Below are positions 25,901 through 40,900 of a DNA stretch of 64,000 bases, one piece after another. A program made the position numbers and the translations under genes. The DNA is from Limnoperna fortunei (taxonomy: Eukaryota; Mollusca; Bivalvia; Mytilida; Modiolidae). The DNA lies in contig OX104120.1 in assembly GCA_944474755.1 (NCBI GenBank), positions 22,617,242-22,681,241 on the forward strand, read 5' to 3'. The notes under the pieces were generated by a model, which was given only the letters and a program-made list of their open reading frames with translations, was not told where the DNA came from and ran no database searches. How positions within the stretch are numbered: the first letter of the stretch is position 1; each line of letters starts with the position of its first letter.

Positions 25901-28900
25901 ATGATGTCCCCAATGGATCCGCGATTTCTCCCATATGTCCGCGAACATAAACGTAATTGTCATGGACTGAATTCGATAAATACTTTATTTGAAGATAGTG
26001 TATATTGTTCCTGTCATTAAACCATTCAGTTATGTATTCATTCTTTCCAGATCGTCAGTTAAAACATGTTCATGAAGGGTACTTTATTAATTATTTTACA
26101 TAATAAATATTTTCATATTAATTTGTAAAAAATGGGTAACAAAAAACAGATATAGTAAACTTTTATACAATAAAGGTGTGTTTAAACTCTTATAATATAA
26201 ATAGGTGTTAATAAAACGCTGGCGTAAAACACCTTTCCTTATGGTGCCCCGAGGAATTAGGATACCTGTCGTCCACCGGATGCAAAATAGAACGGTCCAT
26301 TGATCAAGGAACACCTGCGATTTTATTGTGGGGTCAACTAATATACGCGTGTATAAATGTGTGTAAGAGTTGAAAGGTATGAATTACGGTAAATTTCATA
26401 ATTATAATAAAAAAATGTCCCGCTGGCTTCCTGTTCAGGTGACTGGTGTTAATTGATGAAGGTAACCAACACGTGGACTTTCCGTGTAATTAAAATACTA
26501 CGCCGACCGGAAAGTTTTATTGTCTCAAACGCATTGGAGCAATATTTTTTCGCACACGTTTTCAAAACTTTGGCAGTCGTAGGTTTAGTGGAATATTGTT
26601 AAAAAACACATATTTACTTTAACTTTTTTAAAGGAATTTTGTACAATTAGTTGCAACCTCGAATTTTGATGTCGTCAGCCAGCGACACGTGTCACTTATA
26701 GTTTTTTGCTCCTCCCATTCATTGCGTGATTCCCGCCTTACCTATTGATATTTTGGTAATAGTGTGTTAGTTTTGGCACACCTATCTGTCCATTAATCTA
26801 ATCTCATCAGGTATTCAAAGAGACCAATAATTGACACATGATTTCTCACTCTGTGCATGTCCAATTGTTATAGAATTTACACAAACAATAGAATTTGTTG
26901 AATGAACAATTATGTAAAACCAACATAAAATAAAGACGTATGAGTAATGAGGTTTCTAAAATGTTACTGCCTTTCTGCAACAAATACTTTCATTACGAAT
27001 TTCTGCAGTTACAAGATATGCCTTGTACAAGTGCCGTGTTTTATCGCGGCAATACCGCGAAGTCCATGAATAGACGATTCTGCAGTCATTTTGGTCACGG
27101 AACGTTCGCGGACAATTATCACTATAAAAATTGATTGCCGCGTCGCGTTCGGCCGTGTTTATTCGCGGACTTTGCGGAATCCATCTTGGCCGTAGTGTAC
27201 ATGTATAACACATATATAGATTACTGACTCTGCTGACATGTCCCCATTAAAATCTATTTGCCACCATCAATTTAGCAACTGATGCCAGGAAATCTTCAAA
27301 TACAATATTGTTTTATCCTAAATGCTCAACTATAATCAGTGGGACCATTTAAAATGGTGGAATGTGCAGGTGTTAGCCCTCTATTTAGTTTAGTTAAATG
27401 GTCGCCTGGGTGACTAAATTGACATTTTGGCGACTAAAAATCACTAAAAAGTTGCCAATTGGCATATTCCCATTTTTGTTAGTGGCGACCGGAAAATCCG
27501 GACAAAAATCTTTTCCAAGCGACTTTCTTCTAGAATTTAGTTATTTGTCACTTAATTCAAACATCTATCGGATTTTGTTCTTGTTTGTCCAAACTGTCAT
27601 TTCACTCCCCTTTTAAAAAGATACCTCAAAAATTCCGCAAGCATGGCAAGTAACAATCCCTGTTAACAGGGTTATCACATGCTTATAACATTGTCCTTTT
27701 GGCTACCAAAATAATATTTTTGACAGCTACCAAAATTTCGACTTGGCTAGTAAATTTTTGAGGTTGGAAGCCAGAAGGCTACCTGATATTAAAAGGTACT
27801 TTGACAACTGGGTGTACCCAAATCCTGGCCTAGAAAGCCTAAACATCAGTGTTTCTGTCAACTCCTTCCAGACAGAATTTATGATTACAATGAGTTAGAG
27901 AATCCTTGACTTATGATGATGCTGAGGAAGTTACTGCTGAACTTAGTCTGGTTAGTGTTTTAATCAAGAATACACCTTTGGACATTCAAAATGGATAAAG
28001 AGATAAATATATTTTAAAATAATAAATTTATAAAATTTTCATACATATATCTAAATATTATTAAAAAATCAAAGAATGTGTCCATGGGACACAGATGCCC
28101 CAGCTAAATGAAGTCCCAAACAGGAAGTAGTTGTCCAACAGGTCTGAAAGTCGCTTAGGATGTACAACTTGTGATACTGAACCACCCTGCCAAATTTTAA
28201 ATTGTTCTCATGTACAATTTCTGAGAAAAGCTTGATGGAAATTCGTACTAACAGACAGATGTATGTATGTACATGTACTAATGAAGTCCCAAACAGGAAG
28301 TAGTTGTCTGACAAGTCTGAAAGTCACTTAGGACATACTGAACCACACTGCCAAATTTCAAATTTTTCTCATGTACGGTTTCTGAAGAAAGCCTGACTGA
28401 TGTACAGATGGACGTAAGTACGGAGAGACATGAGTAAAACTTAATGCCCCCCCCCCTTTGACATGTCGTAGCGGGGGCATTAAAAAGGGAAATAATTATA
28501 TTAACTTACCTTGAGTGAAGTTCTTCCATTACCAGCTTATCAATAAAATGAGGCATATGTCCAGGAACTTTTCTGGCTGTATACCCAAACTCCCTGTTGT
28601 AAATCTTGTTAACATGACGAAGAGAATCCCCAAATGTGTCCAGAAGTCTTCTTCTGGGAATGTGTATTTCATCTGCATACTGCTTTTTAACCATTTCTTT
28701 CTTCTTTGTCTGAAATTTTTGAATGATCAATGCAGAAGATGTACATAATTCAAAATTCACTCTACCATCAATTTTTTACATGGCGCACCAAAAAACCCCA
28801 AAACATATGTTGCAGATGATTGGTATAACTATCTACCTGGGTAAAAATGAGAGATTGTACATAAGTGATGAAATGATATATAATGGTAACGACATCTCCT

Positions 28901-31900
28901 CAACTTAAAAATTTTAAATAGATAACAAATGAAAAACTTTATAGGAATGTTGCATCTGTAACTGATAGAAACAAATTTCTAGATTTATTCAGATGCATAA
29001 ACACACCCATTGGGGAATTTTCACAGTGATCTCCAAAAACAATAAACTAATTTGAAGGTTTCACATAAATTGTTTAAACAGTTATTCCTCATATTCTAAC
29101 CTCTAATAACTGTCCAAATACATTATGCTTCTCCCATGGAAAATGTCCTTCATTTGTATATTTTCCTCCAGACTGAAGAATCTCCTCCACAGTCTGGTAT
29201 GAGTTGATGCCCCTGACAACTTCCTGCATATTTCCATAGTGATCCATTTCTATGATGGGAATTTCCACATAGCTTTGTAACTTTCTACTTCCTGCTTTCA
29301 GTATCACAGAATCATTATTCTGTGGATTTTTCAAGTGTTCTTGATACTTTAACCACAAAATCATCTGTTGTATTTTAAAACCTTTCTCTGTTAATTCACC
29401 TGAAAATAAAACATTGCTCTTGTTTTAAGCTAGAAATTGTTGAATACCGGCATTCTGTACTTGGAATAAATATATGCAACTCTTTTTAGAAAACAACAAA
29501 AAAGCGAAACAAAGTATAGTTTTAATAATAATGTTTATGAAAATCTTAACAACGTCATCAGCACTACAAAGTTAATAAAAATACATGACATCAATATTAA
29601 CAATTTGAAAGTTAATTAGAGAACCTTAAGGAGCATGCTCACATACCCCACACTCTCACATACCTATCCAGTTCCATAAAATTGTGATCAATAGTTTCAG
29701 AGTATAAGTGCATACCAATTATTTCATACATATATTTTGAGAAATTTCTAAGTTTAAAGAAGAATAACTTCTACAAAAAATATGGTATCACAATTTCCTG
29801 TCAGAATGCATAACTATATATAGTGTCCTTCATTCCTCCTACAAATAATATTCTATAAAAATTTCCTGTTGAACAAGTTTCATAAAATTCTAATCAGTAG
29901 TTACAGAGAAGTTGTGCTTACAAGAATGAATGACAGACAGACATGGACTGAGGGACCCGTCAAAAACATTATGCTTCTTCCTTGTGTGGGGTATAATTAC
30001 ATTTTTTTTGTTTAGATAATGGCAAAATATAGCTCACTGAAATTGCTATGAAAACCATGCATAATTTTAAAGTTGTATTTAATGAGTCGTATAAAAATCA
30101 ATGTTATGGTCTTCAAAAACTTTCAATATATCATCACTACACCATGGCTTTGCTTTGCATAGGATATCTATTTAAATGTGATTACTAAATATTAGAAATA
30201 TTAGAAGTCGATTGGTTTTTAATAGTTTTTTTAGAATTGACAACATGAAAAAAAAAACAAAAACTGACCTTCACTATATCTGAAAATTATAAACTAATTA
30301 CTACAAAATTATTTGGTCCCAATTGTACAGAGCAGAGGTGTCTTCTATTCAGAAAAAAGAGTTAAACAAAACAAAATGCCAGGGTAAGAAGACAAGGATG
30401 TGAAGTAGCAGTTGAACATGCTGTAGATACAGGACCCATGAAGTTTACTGACAGTCACTATGTAATAATCAAAGGTGGTTTTTTTTTAACTTTCAGTAAT
30501 TCTAATGAATATTGTCAGTACATTTGGCCATTTGTCTATAATCTCTAATTTTGAACATAGAAATGTTTACTCTGAATTATTTTTCACACATGAAATGTCC
30601 AGAAATTTGTCTAAAATCAGCTTTTAACAGTAAAAAAACAATTAACCTGCTACCCCACATGTTAAATCATATAACTCATGGGTAAGTCTTGAGAGGATCC
30701 AAATGCATCCATTAAATTCAAAATGGTGTAAAGCATTTGAATGACCTAGAGAAAAAATAATTTTAGGCACACAACTTAAAATGCATAATTTCGGATGTTT
30801 AAGCTGTAATGCAAATTTTTAGGATCAAATTCTGGATAAATACAGAAATGCATGGATAGTAAACATCTCTGGAATATAGGCAGGTATGGTGCTTAAAACT
30901 ATGATGCATACTCCATGAACCAAATCATACCTTCCTCCTTCTGCTTGACCATAGCATCATACTGAATCTGAAGAAAATCAGGCAGATCTACAGCTGTCAT
31001 GTTTATGTTCTGTGGTAACACTGTTTGGTTGACTTGTTTTGGCTTTATTTTTCTGTATAAATGCAAAAAATAAAAATCAAAGCAAAAAAGTTATAATTAG
31101 TAATAATAAATTCACAAAACCATTTATTTACTACACAATACATAAATGATACTGATGTTTACTATAAACAAGTAAGGTATCTTTAATGGACTTAGTGGCT
31201 CAGAGGTCTAGTTACTATGGTTGCAATTTTATTTGACCTATATCAAGGTTTACTTGACTTAAACTTAAATGGATTCCACATTCCAGCTGCCTACTCTGCG
31301 CAAAAAAATGTTTATCAGTGAAACTCCCAAAATTTCTAATTTTCCTATAATCCCAACACAAGCAACAAGATTATGGGGTGGATAAAAAGTCACACTGTGA
31401 GTCTGCTCTTTAAAGAAGCAACACAAATGTGCATTTAACACATCTTCTTGGTATTATAATAAATTTTACCACATCATTTGAAAATAGCTCGACAAACAGC
31501 AAAGTTAAGAGCTGGAAATGAATCTGCTCAATGCTGCATTTTTGATTTTGCCCTTGGAGGTAGTGACCCAAATATTGCAACATTTCATAACTGTGATGCT
31601 CACTTGTGCCACATGAATGCTGGACAGATGTATGGAAAATGCTATAACTATTTGTTTATCTGAATTTCATTCAAGGAGCATAAAAACTTGATGCTATGAT
31701 AGCTATTGCCAAAAAACAAAAGAAGCATAAAACCTCCAACAAGTGTGGACACAGAAAAACGTCTCGCCTGAATTCCGCATCAGTAACGAAAATAAATTTC
31801 GTCATAAGCATTACGTTAATAGCATTAATTATGAGCAGCGGCCTGTATACCAAATATTGTCAGCATACTATGCATAGTTACAGAGGAACTGTCCTAATAC

Positions 31901-34900
31901 AAAAACTTTAACGTAGTCGCTGGACCGTGAAATTGAGGTCAAGGTCAGGTGGAACCTACCAGACAGTCATGTACTATTAATCAGCAACCTATATACCAAA
32001 TATTGTCATCCTACCATGCGTAGTTACAGAGGAACTATCGTAACCCAAAAACTTTAACGCAGTCGCTGGACCGTGAAATTGAGGTCAAGATCAGGTGACA
32101 CCTACCAGACAGTCATGTACTAGTCATCAGCAACCTATACACCAAATATTGTCATCCTACCATGCGTAGTTACAGAGGAACTGTCGTAACCCCAAAACTT
32201 TAACGTAGTCGCTGGACCGTGAAATTGAGGTCAAGGTCAGGTGACACCTACCAGACAGTCATGTACTAGTCATCAGCAACCTATACACCTAATATTGTCA
32301 TCCTACCATGCATAGTTACAGAGGAACTGTCGTAACCCCAAAACTTTAACGTAGTCGCTGGACCGTGAAATTGAAGTCAAGGTCAGGTGACACCTACCAG
32401 ACAGTCATGTACTAGTCATCAGCAACCTATACACCAAATATTGTCATCCTACCATGCGTAGTTACAGAGGAACTGTCGTAACCCAAAAACTTTAACGTAG
32501 TCGCTGGACCGTGAAATTGAGGTCAAGGTCAGGTGACACCTACCAGACAGTCATGTACTAGTCATCAGCAACCTATACACCAAATATTGTCATCCTACCA
32601 TGCGTAGTTACAGAGGAACTCTCGTAACCCAAAAACTTTAACGTAGTCGCTGGACCGTGAAATTGAGGTCAAGGTCAGGTGACAGGTGACTGACTGGCAA
32701 GTACTCATCATAAGCTACCTCTGGACCAAATTTGATGGACCTAGGGCTTGGGCTTACAAAGATATGAAGCAAGATGTCAAGTGTTTACGCCGCCGCCGAC
32801 GCCGCCGGATTCCCATACATATGTCTCGCCTCCAGCGACTTTCGTCGCAGGCGAGACAATAAAATCGACAATTATTTGCTCAAAATATTCAGCACTGTCC
32901 AAAGTAAAATTTGACCTTAATTAGAACAGAAGTGTAGGTTTGGTGCAATCGATTGTTGTCTATTCAAAATTCTTCTTTGAGGAAATAATTGTTGATTTCA
33001 AAAAGTAATTTTACGGATCTGCAAAAGGAGCATTAGCTCGACCATACCGGTAAGCAGTTTTTATTTGTCAGGCAAAAAATCTCCACCAAATTACACTGGC
33101 ATTGACTTTAAGGTAATTAATGCTACATAGTCTTTTCTTTATACACAGAGCAGATCTGGCCTCTTAATACAAACAAGCTAAAATAAGACATTATTAAACG
33201 TCAACTATCACTTCCAATTTCAGGCACTTAAATTGTTTTCTAAATTGAAACAACTTTATTTAAAATTCTACATACATAACTACCTGTATTAATTAGACAC
33301 TTACATGAGTTCATCAGGCACATCATAGACCACAGGTAGTTCTATTTCCTTCTCAGTAATGTTAGAAGTTTTATTGACTTTGTGCTCAACCATTGTAACA
33401 TTGGTAGTTTTATTTTCCTGTCTGGTGTCAACTTTAACTGTAAAGTTGTACTGAAACAAGTTATAAGATGAATAATACAGCTTATTATTAAAACAAGTGT
33501 GGACACAGAAAAACGTCTCGCCTGCATTCCGCATCAGTAACGAAAATAAATTTCGTCATAAGCATTACGTAAATAGCATTAAATATCAGCAGCGGCCTGT
33601 ATACAAAATATTGTCACCATACCCTGCATAGTTACAGGGGAACAGCCGTAACCCAAAAACTTTAACATAGTCGCTGGACCGTGAAATTGAGGTCAAGGTC
33701 AGGTGGAACCTACCAGACAGTCATGTACTATTCATCAGCAACCTATATACCAAATATTGTCATCCTACCATGCGTAGTTACAGAGGAACTATCGTAACCC
33801 AAAAACTTTAACGTAGTCGCTGGACCGTGAAATTGAGGTCAAGGTCAGGTGACACCTATCAGACAGTCATGTACTAGTCATCAGCAACCTACACACCAAA
33901 TATTGTCATCCTACCATGCGTAGTTACAGAGGAACTGTCGTAACCCAAAAACTTTAACGTAGTCGCTGGACCGTGAAATTGAGGTCAAGGTCAGGTGACA
34001 CCTACCAGACAGTCATGTACTAGTCATCAGCAACCTATACACCAAATATTGTCATCCTACCATGCGTAGTTACAGAGGAACTGTCGTAACCCAAAAACTT
34101 TAACGTAGTCGCTGGACCGTGAAATTGAGGTCAAGGTCAGGTGACACCTACCAGACAGTCATGTACTAGTCATCAGCAACCTATACACCAAATATTGTCA
34201 TCCTACCATGCGTAGTTACAGAGGAACTGTCGTAACCCAAAAACTTTAACGTAGTCGCTGGACCGTGAAATTGAGGTCAAGGTCAGGTGACACCTACCAG
34301 ACAGTCATGTACTAGTCATCAGCAACCTATACACCAAATATTGTCATCCTATCATGCGTAGTTACAGAGGAACTGTCGTAACCCAAAAACTTTAACGTAG
34401 TCGCTGGACCGTGAAATTGAGGTCAAGGTCAGGTGACACCTACCAGACAGTCATGTACTAGTCATCAGCAACCTATACACCAAATATTGTCATCCTACCA
34501 TGCGTAGTTACAGAGGAACTGTCGTAACCCAAAAACTTTAACGTAGTCGCTGGACCGTGAAATTGAGGTCAAGGTCAGGTGACAGGTGACTGACTGGCAA
34601 GTACTCATCATAAGCTACCTCTGGACCAAATTTGATGGACCTAGGGCTTGGGCTTACAAAGATATGAAGCAAGATGTCAAGTGTTTACGCCGCCGCCGCC
34701 GCCGGATTCCCATACATATGTCTCGCCTCCAGCGACTTTCGTCGCAGGCGAGACAATACTAATAAATCTCTCAGAATATCAGTGATACATAGAAGTTTGA
34801 TGTCATTGGTGTACAAGGTGTTTTATCAGAAGAAACTGATAAAAACTAATTAAATGCACTGAAATATTTAATCAAAATTCTGTTTGTTAATTGGGATTTA

Positions 34901-37900
34901 TTGCTGATGTTTTAGCTTTATCTTGGTTTCCAGTTTTTATTAGGTGATGAGTCTGGAGTACCCATTGAAAATCCCTGAATTTTTGCCAATAAACGGGCAA
35001 TAAAATCGAAACTTAGATAGGAATTCAGACTGAAAACTTTGTATTAAAACAGTGGTTTTGGTGGCTGAGTGGTCTAAGTACATGTAGTTAATCATATCTA
35101 CTATTAATCACTGGGATATGACTACTTGGGTTGTAAGTGCATGACTGACCTGTGGCAAGGTGTGCTAGACTCCAAACATAAACTGACATGTGTTCTCCAT
35201 TTTTCTGCAAGCTGAGGTTTGTCAATAATTTCCCAAATACAATGCAGGGCTTTTTCGGGCCCATTTGGGAAATGCCATTTCAACTGAATTGGGAAGTTGT
35301 ATTGACGTTTTATTTTCTATTTTCACTATATAAGACCAAAAAGTTAACGTAATTAATGATTATCTAAATTAAGCAAGTACTAACACACACAATAGAATGC
35401 AATGCATGAGTTAAAATAACATGATTTTGTTGTCTCATTGACAATATAGTGGTTTTACAAATCTAAGATGCAGGGGCTTGGCCTTGGGTTTAAATACTAC
35501 TATTAGCAGGAGTAGGAGTAAGAGTGTTTAAAGTACCTAAATAAGCAAAGTAATATTTAAAACATGTAACATATACATAACAATAAACATAAGCTCTCAG
35601 GAGCTTTTATACTGTTAGAGGAAGCAGAACAAGTTGAATTTCCCATAGGGATAAGGCCTTATAAATGGGAATGACAACCATCCTCTTTGTTGGAAGGGAC
35701 AAGTATTCCGTGCAATTCCAATTTAGAACTGGTTTGAGTACTGCCATCAGACTTGATAACAAAGTTCACACATTGTCATTATCGTCTGCCAGTTTCATCC
35801 TTCTGGCAAATTAAAAATATGCATCAGTTCTATTTTACTGCTTAAAATAGACTCTTTTTACAATTTGGAATAATATTTCCCGTTTTGACATGCCATTGTT
35901 CAAATGCAACAAACTCATAGATCAAATTCCTGTATCAATAAAGTCCATTTGCGACTGAAACACATGGTTACTAAAACAAAGATAAAACACAGAACGGTTT
36001 GGAAAAGAAGTGAAATAATTCCAGATTTCAACGATCTTGAAAAACTCGCATTGATTGGGAATTTCTTGCTGATTTGGGAAAAAAATATGATTTTTCTCAT
36101 TGGGAATGGGGCAGAATAACAACCCCATAGAACCCCTGAAAAAGCCCTGCAATGATACCTGATAAATGGCTAAAATTTATATTAAACTGTCCCAGCAAGT
36201 AAAACTAATTGATATTTTGCAGGAACTATAAGGACAACTGTTAAAAACCAGTAAAAAAATAAAAATCTTCAAAGTTTGGGTCAAGGAATCAGCGAAACAG
36301 AAAAAGTAATACCTCAAATTTTTCCGATACATTTGCACAATGACCTTTCAGATGGAAATGTAGGTTTGTCTCATGACCTTTATTGAATACCATGGTGATG
36401 ACCCTGAACTTGTTTGCCACAGCTACAGCCCTAACAGCATTAGATTTCTGATATTCAGCAGATTCTATAGTCCCTTTATCAGTAGTTATGTTTGTCAAGT
36501 TGAAATAAACAACAAATTCTCCTGCAAATAAAATTAATTGTTTTCAATTATATATTCTTACTTGTTACACACATAAATGATTGTTTACCTACATAAAAAC
36601 AAATATATAATTATTCCACTGAAGGCAATTTTATTGAACACCAACAATGTTCACATGAGCAACAAAAACATAAGATAAAAGCCATGAAAGTCTAACGACC
36701 TACTGACTGGATAAATTTCAGTGATAAATGCCAGTATGTTATTGACTATTTATCAGGGATACACATCAAAACTAAAATATACAAATTACATATAAAAAGG
36801 CATTAAATATATCCATCTGTGGGGTCAAATACCACAAGTGTTTTAAAATAATAAAAAAATTACGACAATTAAAAAAATGGAATATACTGGTAACATTGGA
36901 ACAGTAGGTGGTTTTTATGTTACAAAATAAGACAAGTAAAACAAGTGCTAAAGTGCTACAAAATACGCCTTTCGAACAATTGCCATTACTGGTATAAATA
37001 AAGGGCTATAACACTTAAGTGGCTGAAGCAATTTGTGTGGTTAACAATTTTGGATATAATGCTCATAAACATTTTACCCAAGTTTCATGTAGATCGGTCA
37101 ACAACTGTTTGCGTTAGAGAGCAGAAAAGGCAAAAAAGCCATTTTTGTTATAAATAAAGGGCCATAACTCTGAAGTGGCTAAAGTAATTTGACTGGTTAT
37201 CAAACTTGGCCGAGATATAATGCCCATAAATATTTTCCCGAAGTTTCATGAAGATCGGACAACTGTTTGAGTTCTTTATTGTCAACAACTGTTTGAGTTC
37301 TTTATTTTCCCCAAGTTTTATGAAGATTGGAACAACAACTGTTTGAGAGCAGACAAGGGGAATTTGCCATTTAATGTATGAATAAATAGCCATAACTCTT
37401 AAGTGACTGAAGCAAATCTGCTGGTTATCAATCTTTGTCGAGATATTATGCCCGTAAACATTTTCTCCAAGTTTCATGAAGATCAGTCAACAACTGTTTG
37501 AGTGGACGCTGCCCCCATGGGTGTTTCCATAATATGGCCCGTTGTTGACAGGTGTATTAAAATGGAATATACTGGTAACACTGGAAGAGTATGTTGTTTT
37601 AACTACTTAAAAATAATTCAGGTAAGCTTAATATTATGTTTTCTTTTCAGTATGAAGTGCATCCAAGTTCATAGGATGAGATGGTGGTGACGAGCATTAC
37701 ACTGAACTGAACATTGGAAGTACAATACATGCAGTGTGCAAAATAAGCCACATGCCCGACGCCAGAGGCATGTAAAAAGCGACTCGAGCCTCTCAACATC
37801 AACAGGAAGAACGCCCCAGTGGCATGTTATTTATAATTACTCACTCGGACCTAATAACTTTAACATGAAGAATGCCCGAGTTGTGTTGTGCAATCGATAA

Positions 37901-40900
37901 ACCATTTTGATCACTTGACCATTCAATCAATGTTTTCTTTTTATAATTTGAGTATTTACATGCACAAAAGTTGAAAATCCCTTATCCAAAGGACACTCTA
38001 CGTGGAAGAAAACGTGCACACTTAAGTTAGGTAAGGAGATAATCATCATTATTTTATTTTCTTCTAATTTAGTAAATTAGAAATCCTCAGGTAACTTTTC
38101 TGTTCATAGTCGGGGAAATCAAGAAAGTTCTGATAACCATATTTTTTAGTTTTAATTAAGAGTTCACCCAACATCGTGTTTACACACCAGAAATGCACGA
38201 ACAGTATTTGTAATTTCTATTATGTTGTAAATACAGTATTTGTACGTTTCTAATTTTTCGCATTTGTATTTGTCTTTTCAGAATGACTTAGCAGGATGTT
38301 ACTCTGTCACTTCAGATGATGATAATGAGATGAGTGAGTACATGGTCTTCAGCATGTTAAACAGTTTCAACCGGGACACAACTGGACACTGTTATTAATA
38401 AAAATAAATGAATAATAACTTTATTTGCTTGTTATCAAATTTCACAATAAATTTTTTGGGCTGTCTTTGGGCCTGTAAGTTCCTTCATGATGTAGGCCAG
38501 AAGGGCCTGTACTCATAAATTCTTATTGCACAGACTGTACATGTATATATAACTTTGGAAGAAAAAATTTATTATACATGTATTAAGAAGCATGTTTATG
38601 AATAATCAATAAAATATATATACATGCATGTTTTATATATACCTTTTAAAATTTTTAGTACAAACACTGAAAACCCAATTGCATTCAACTTATGCTTTTT
38701 TCTTTGAGAAGAAAGCCATCAATATAACTTCCAAAAATTTGACTGAAAATATCACTGTTTGTCTTTAATTAGAGTTTTTCCATTTTATGTTATCTTCTGT
38801 TTATTTTGGATTATCTTTTGCAGAAATAATAAATTAAAATTTGTTTATTGTCCAAGGAAGTCTGCTTTTTCTTAAAATATATATTTAAACTGATGTCAAA
38901 AATTTTAGATATACTATTAGTAATCCTTAAACTGATGTCTAAAACTTATGATATACTACTGGTAATCCTTAAACTGACACCTAAAACCTGAGATATACTA
39001 CTGGTAATCCTTAAACTGACGTCTAAAAGGAGATATTCTGTTGGTAATGCTAAAACTGACGTCTAAAATGAGATATACTATTGGTAATGCTTAAACTGGC
39101 GTCTAAAACTTGAGATATACTACTAGTAATCCTTAAACTGACGTCTAAAACGAGATATACTGTTGGTAATGCTTAAACTGACGTCTAAAACTTGAGATAT
39201 ACTATTGGTAATGCTTTAAACTGAGGTCTAAAACTTGAGATATGCTACTGGTAAATTAAACCAAAATTGACCAATCTTCATGTTTGGTGTCCCAGATGTC
39301 GTTGTTTTTCAATGGAGAAGACCTCTGTAATGTTCAGCAAACATTGGAAAAACTATATAACTATTAACTTATTTTACATAAAATTACATTTTGTGTTAAC
39401 TCGACTCATTAGCTATCAATTGATTTAATACAGCTGTATTTCTTGTTAAAAAAAACAAAATTAAATGATAACTTCAATTATGGGTCAGATACCTTAAACT
39501 GATGTCTAAAACTTAGATATACAATAATTGTCTCCATTCAAAAGCAGAAACTTGAAGTGCTTCAATTATTATTAAAATTTAGACAGTAGCACATAGATAT
39601 CCAATCAGATTTGAGGTTACATTACTTCCCAAGACATACCTTTAGGAACATCATAGTGTTGTACATTCTTCTCCAGGTTAAACCCAACAAGTGTGTTGTA
39701 ATTTTTTGTCCCACAGTCACCTACATCATATCCACATGGCTGGATGTTACAGGTCTAAAAGAAATAAGCATTATCTCTAAGAAATATAAGTCAACCATAC
39801 CACCAACATGGCTGAACATTACAGGGCTTCAATTAAAAAGTATAAACTACAAGATTATGAATGTTTTCTACTCATTAACTCAAATTTACATCCCTTTTTA
39901 AAATTTGTTGTTTGAATTACAACAAACTATTTTTCATAGAAAAGAACTAAGGACTATTCCAATTAAATATACATCCTAGTTACTTTACAGTTGGGAAAAA
40001 AACATAACATGTTAGAGGAACAAGTAACAGCACCTTGAAACACATTACCATCAGAAAAAAATAATCAATGTTCTAAACCACTCCAAGATAAAAACATGTA
40101 TACTGAATTTGAAACATTTTTCAAATATAATATCCAATTTTTTCCTTAAATGTTTCATTTCAACATATATTTTGAATTGTTTTTTTTAATTTTGTTATTA
40201 ACTATTCAAATAACATGAAAGGAGTTTGAAAGCAAAATAATTAAAAATTATTCACTAACAGATTAAGTGAAAAACTTCAAAAGCACTGTACCGGTATATA
40301 AGACAAAATACAAAAGTAATAGTAATGTTATAAAGTGACTTACACTATCACAATATCTATCTGCCAGCCAGGAATTAGCACAGCCCTTGTTACAATGTTC
40401 TATAATAAAGAATAAAGTGAATGGCTCATAAACCTTGGTGACGGTTACACAATATATGACATTATTTTTTATTATTTTTCTTCTTTCTAACCATATAATG
40501 AATTCATTTAAGAAATAATTCAAGGAGGCAGTGGTTTATCACTGTTTTACAAAGGGATGACCATTGATTTCACATTATTTTATGCCAAGTGACCATAAGG
40601 GATAAATAATGACTTAAAGGGCCATCCTAAGGTAAAACAATGATAAACTATAGCCTCAATGAACTATTTTAATTCAAATATGACAATAACAGTACATTTA
40701 GGATATTTATGGTACCAACATTTCCGTCATTAACTGGCTGTTCTGGCACAATGTTGATTATAAGTCATTGAAATATTGGACAAATCTTGCTAAGATGTTG
40801 CAATAAAATAAGTTAATTGATAACCAAGTTGCTCATATATAAATAATTATTTTACAATGATTGTGGTCTCAAAGGGTTAATTGCATATTAATCTACATTT

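Noticed and set aside
31478..31663. 61-codon frame with many Cys and His
   Set aside because: No C-x2-C/H-x3-H spacing of a known finger; ends in AT-rich intron. Likely chance.
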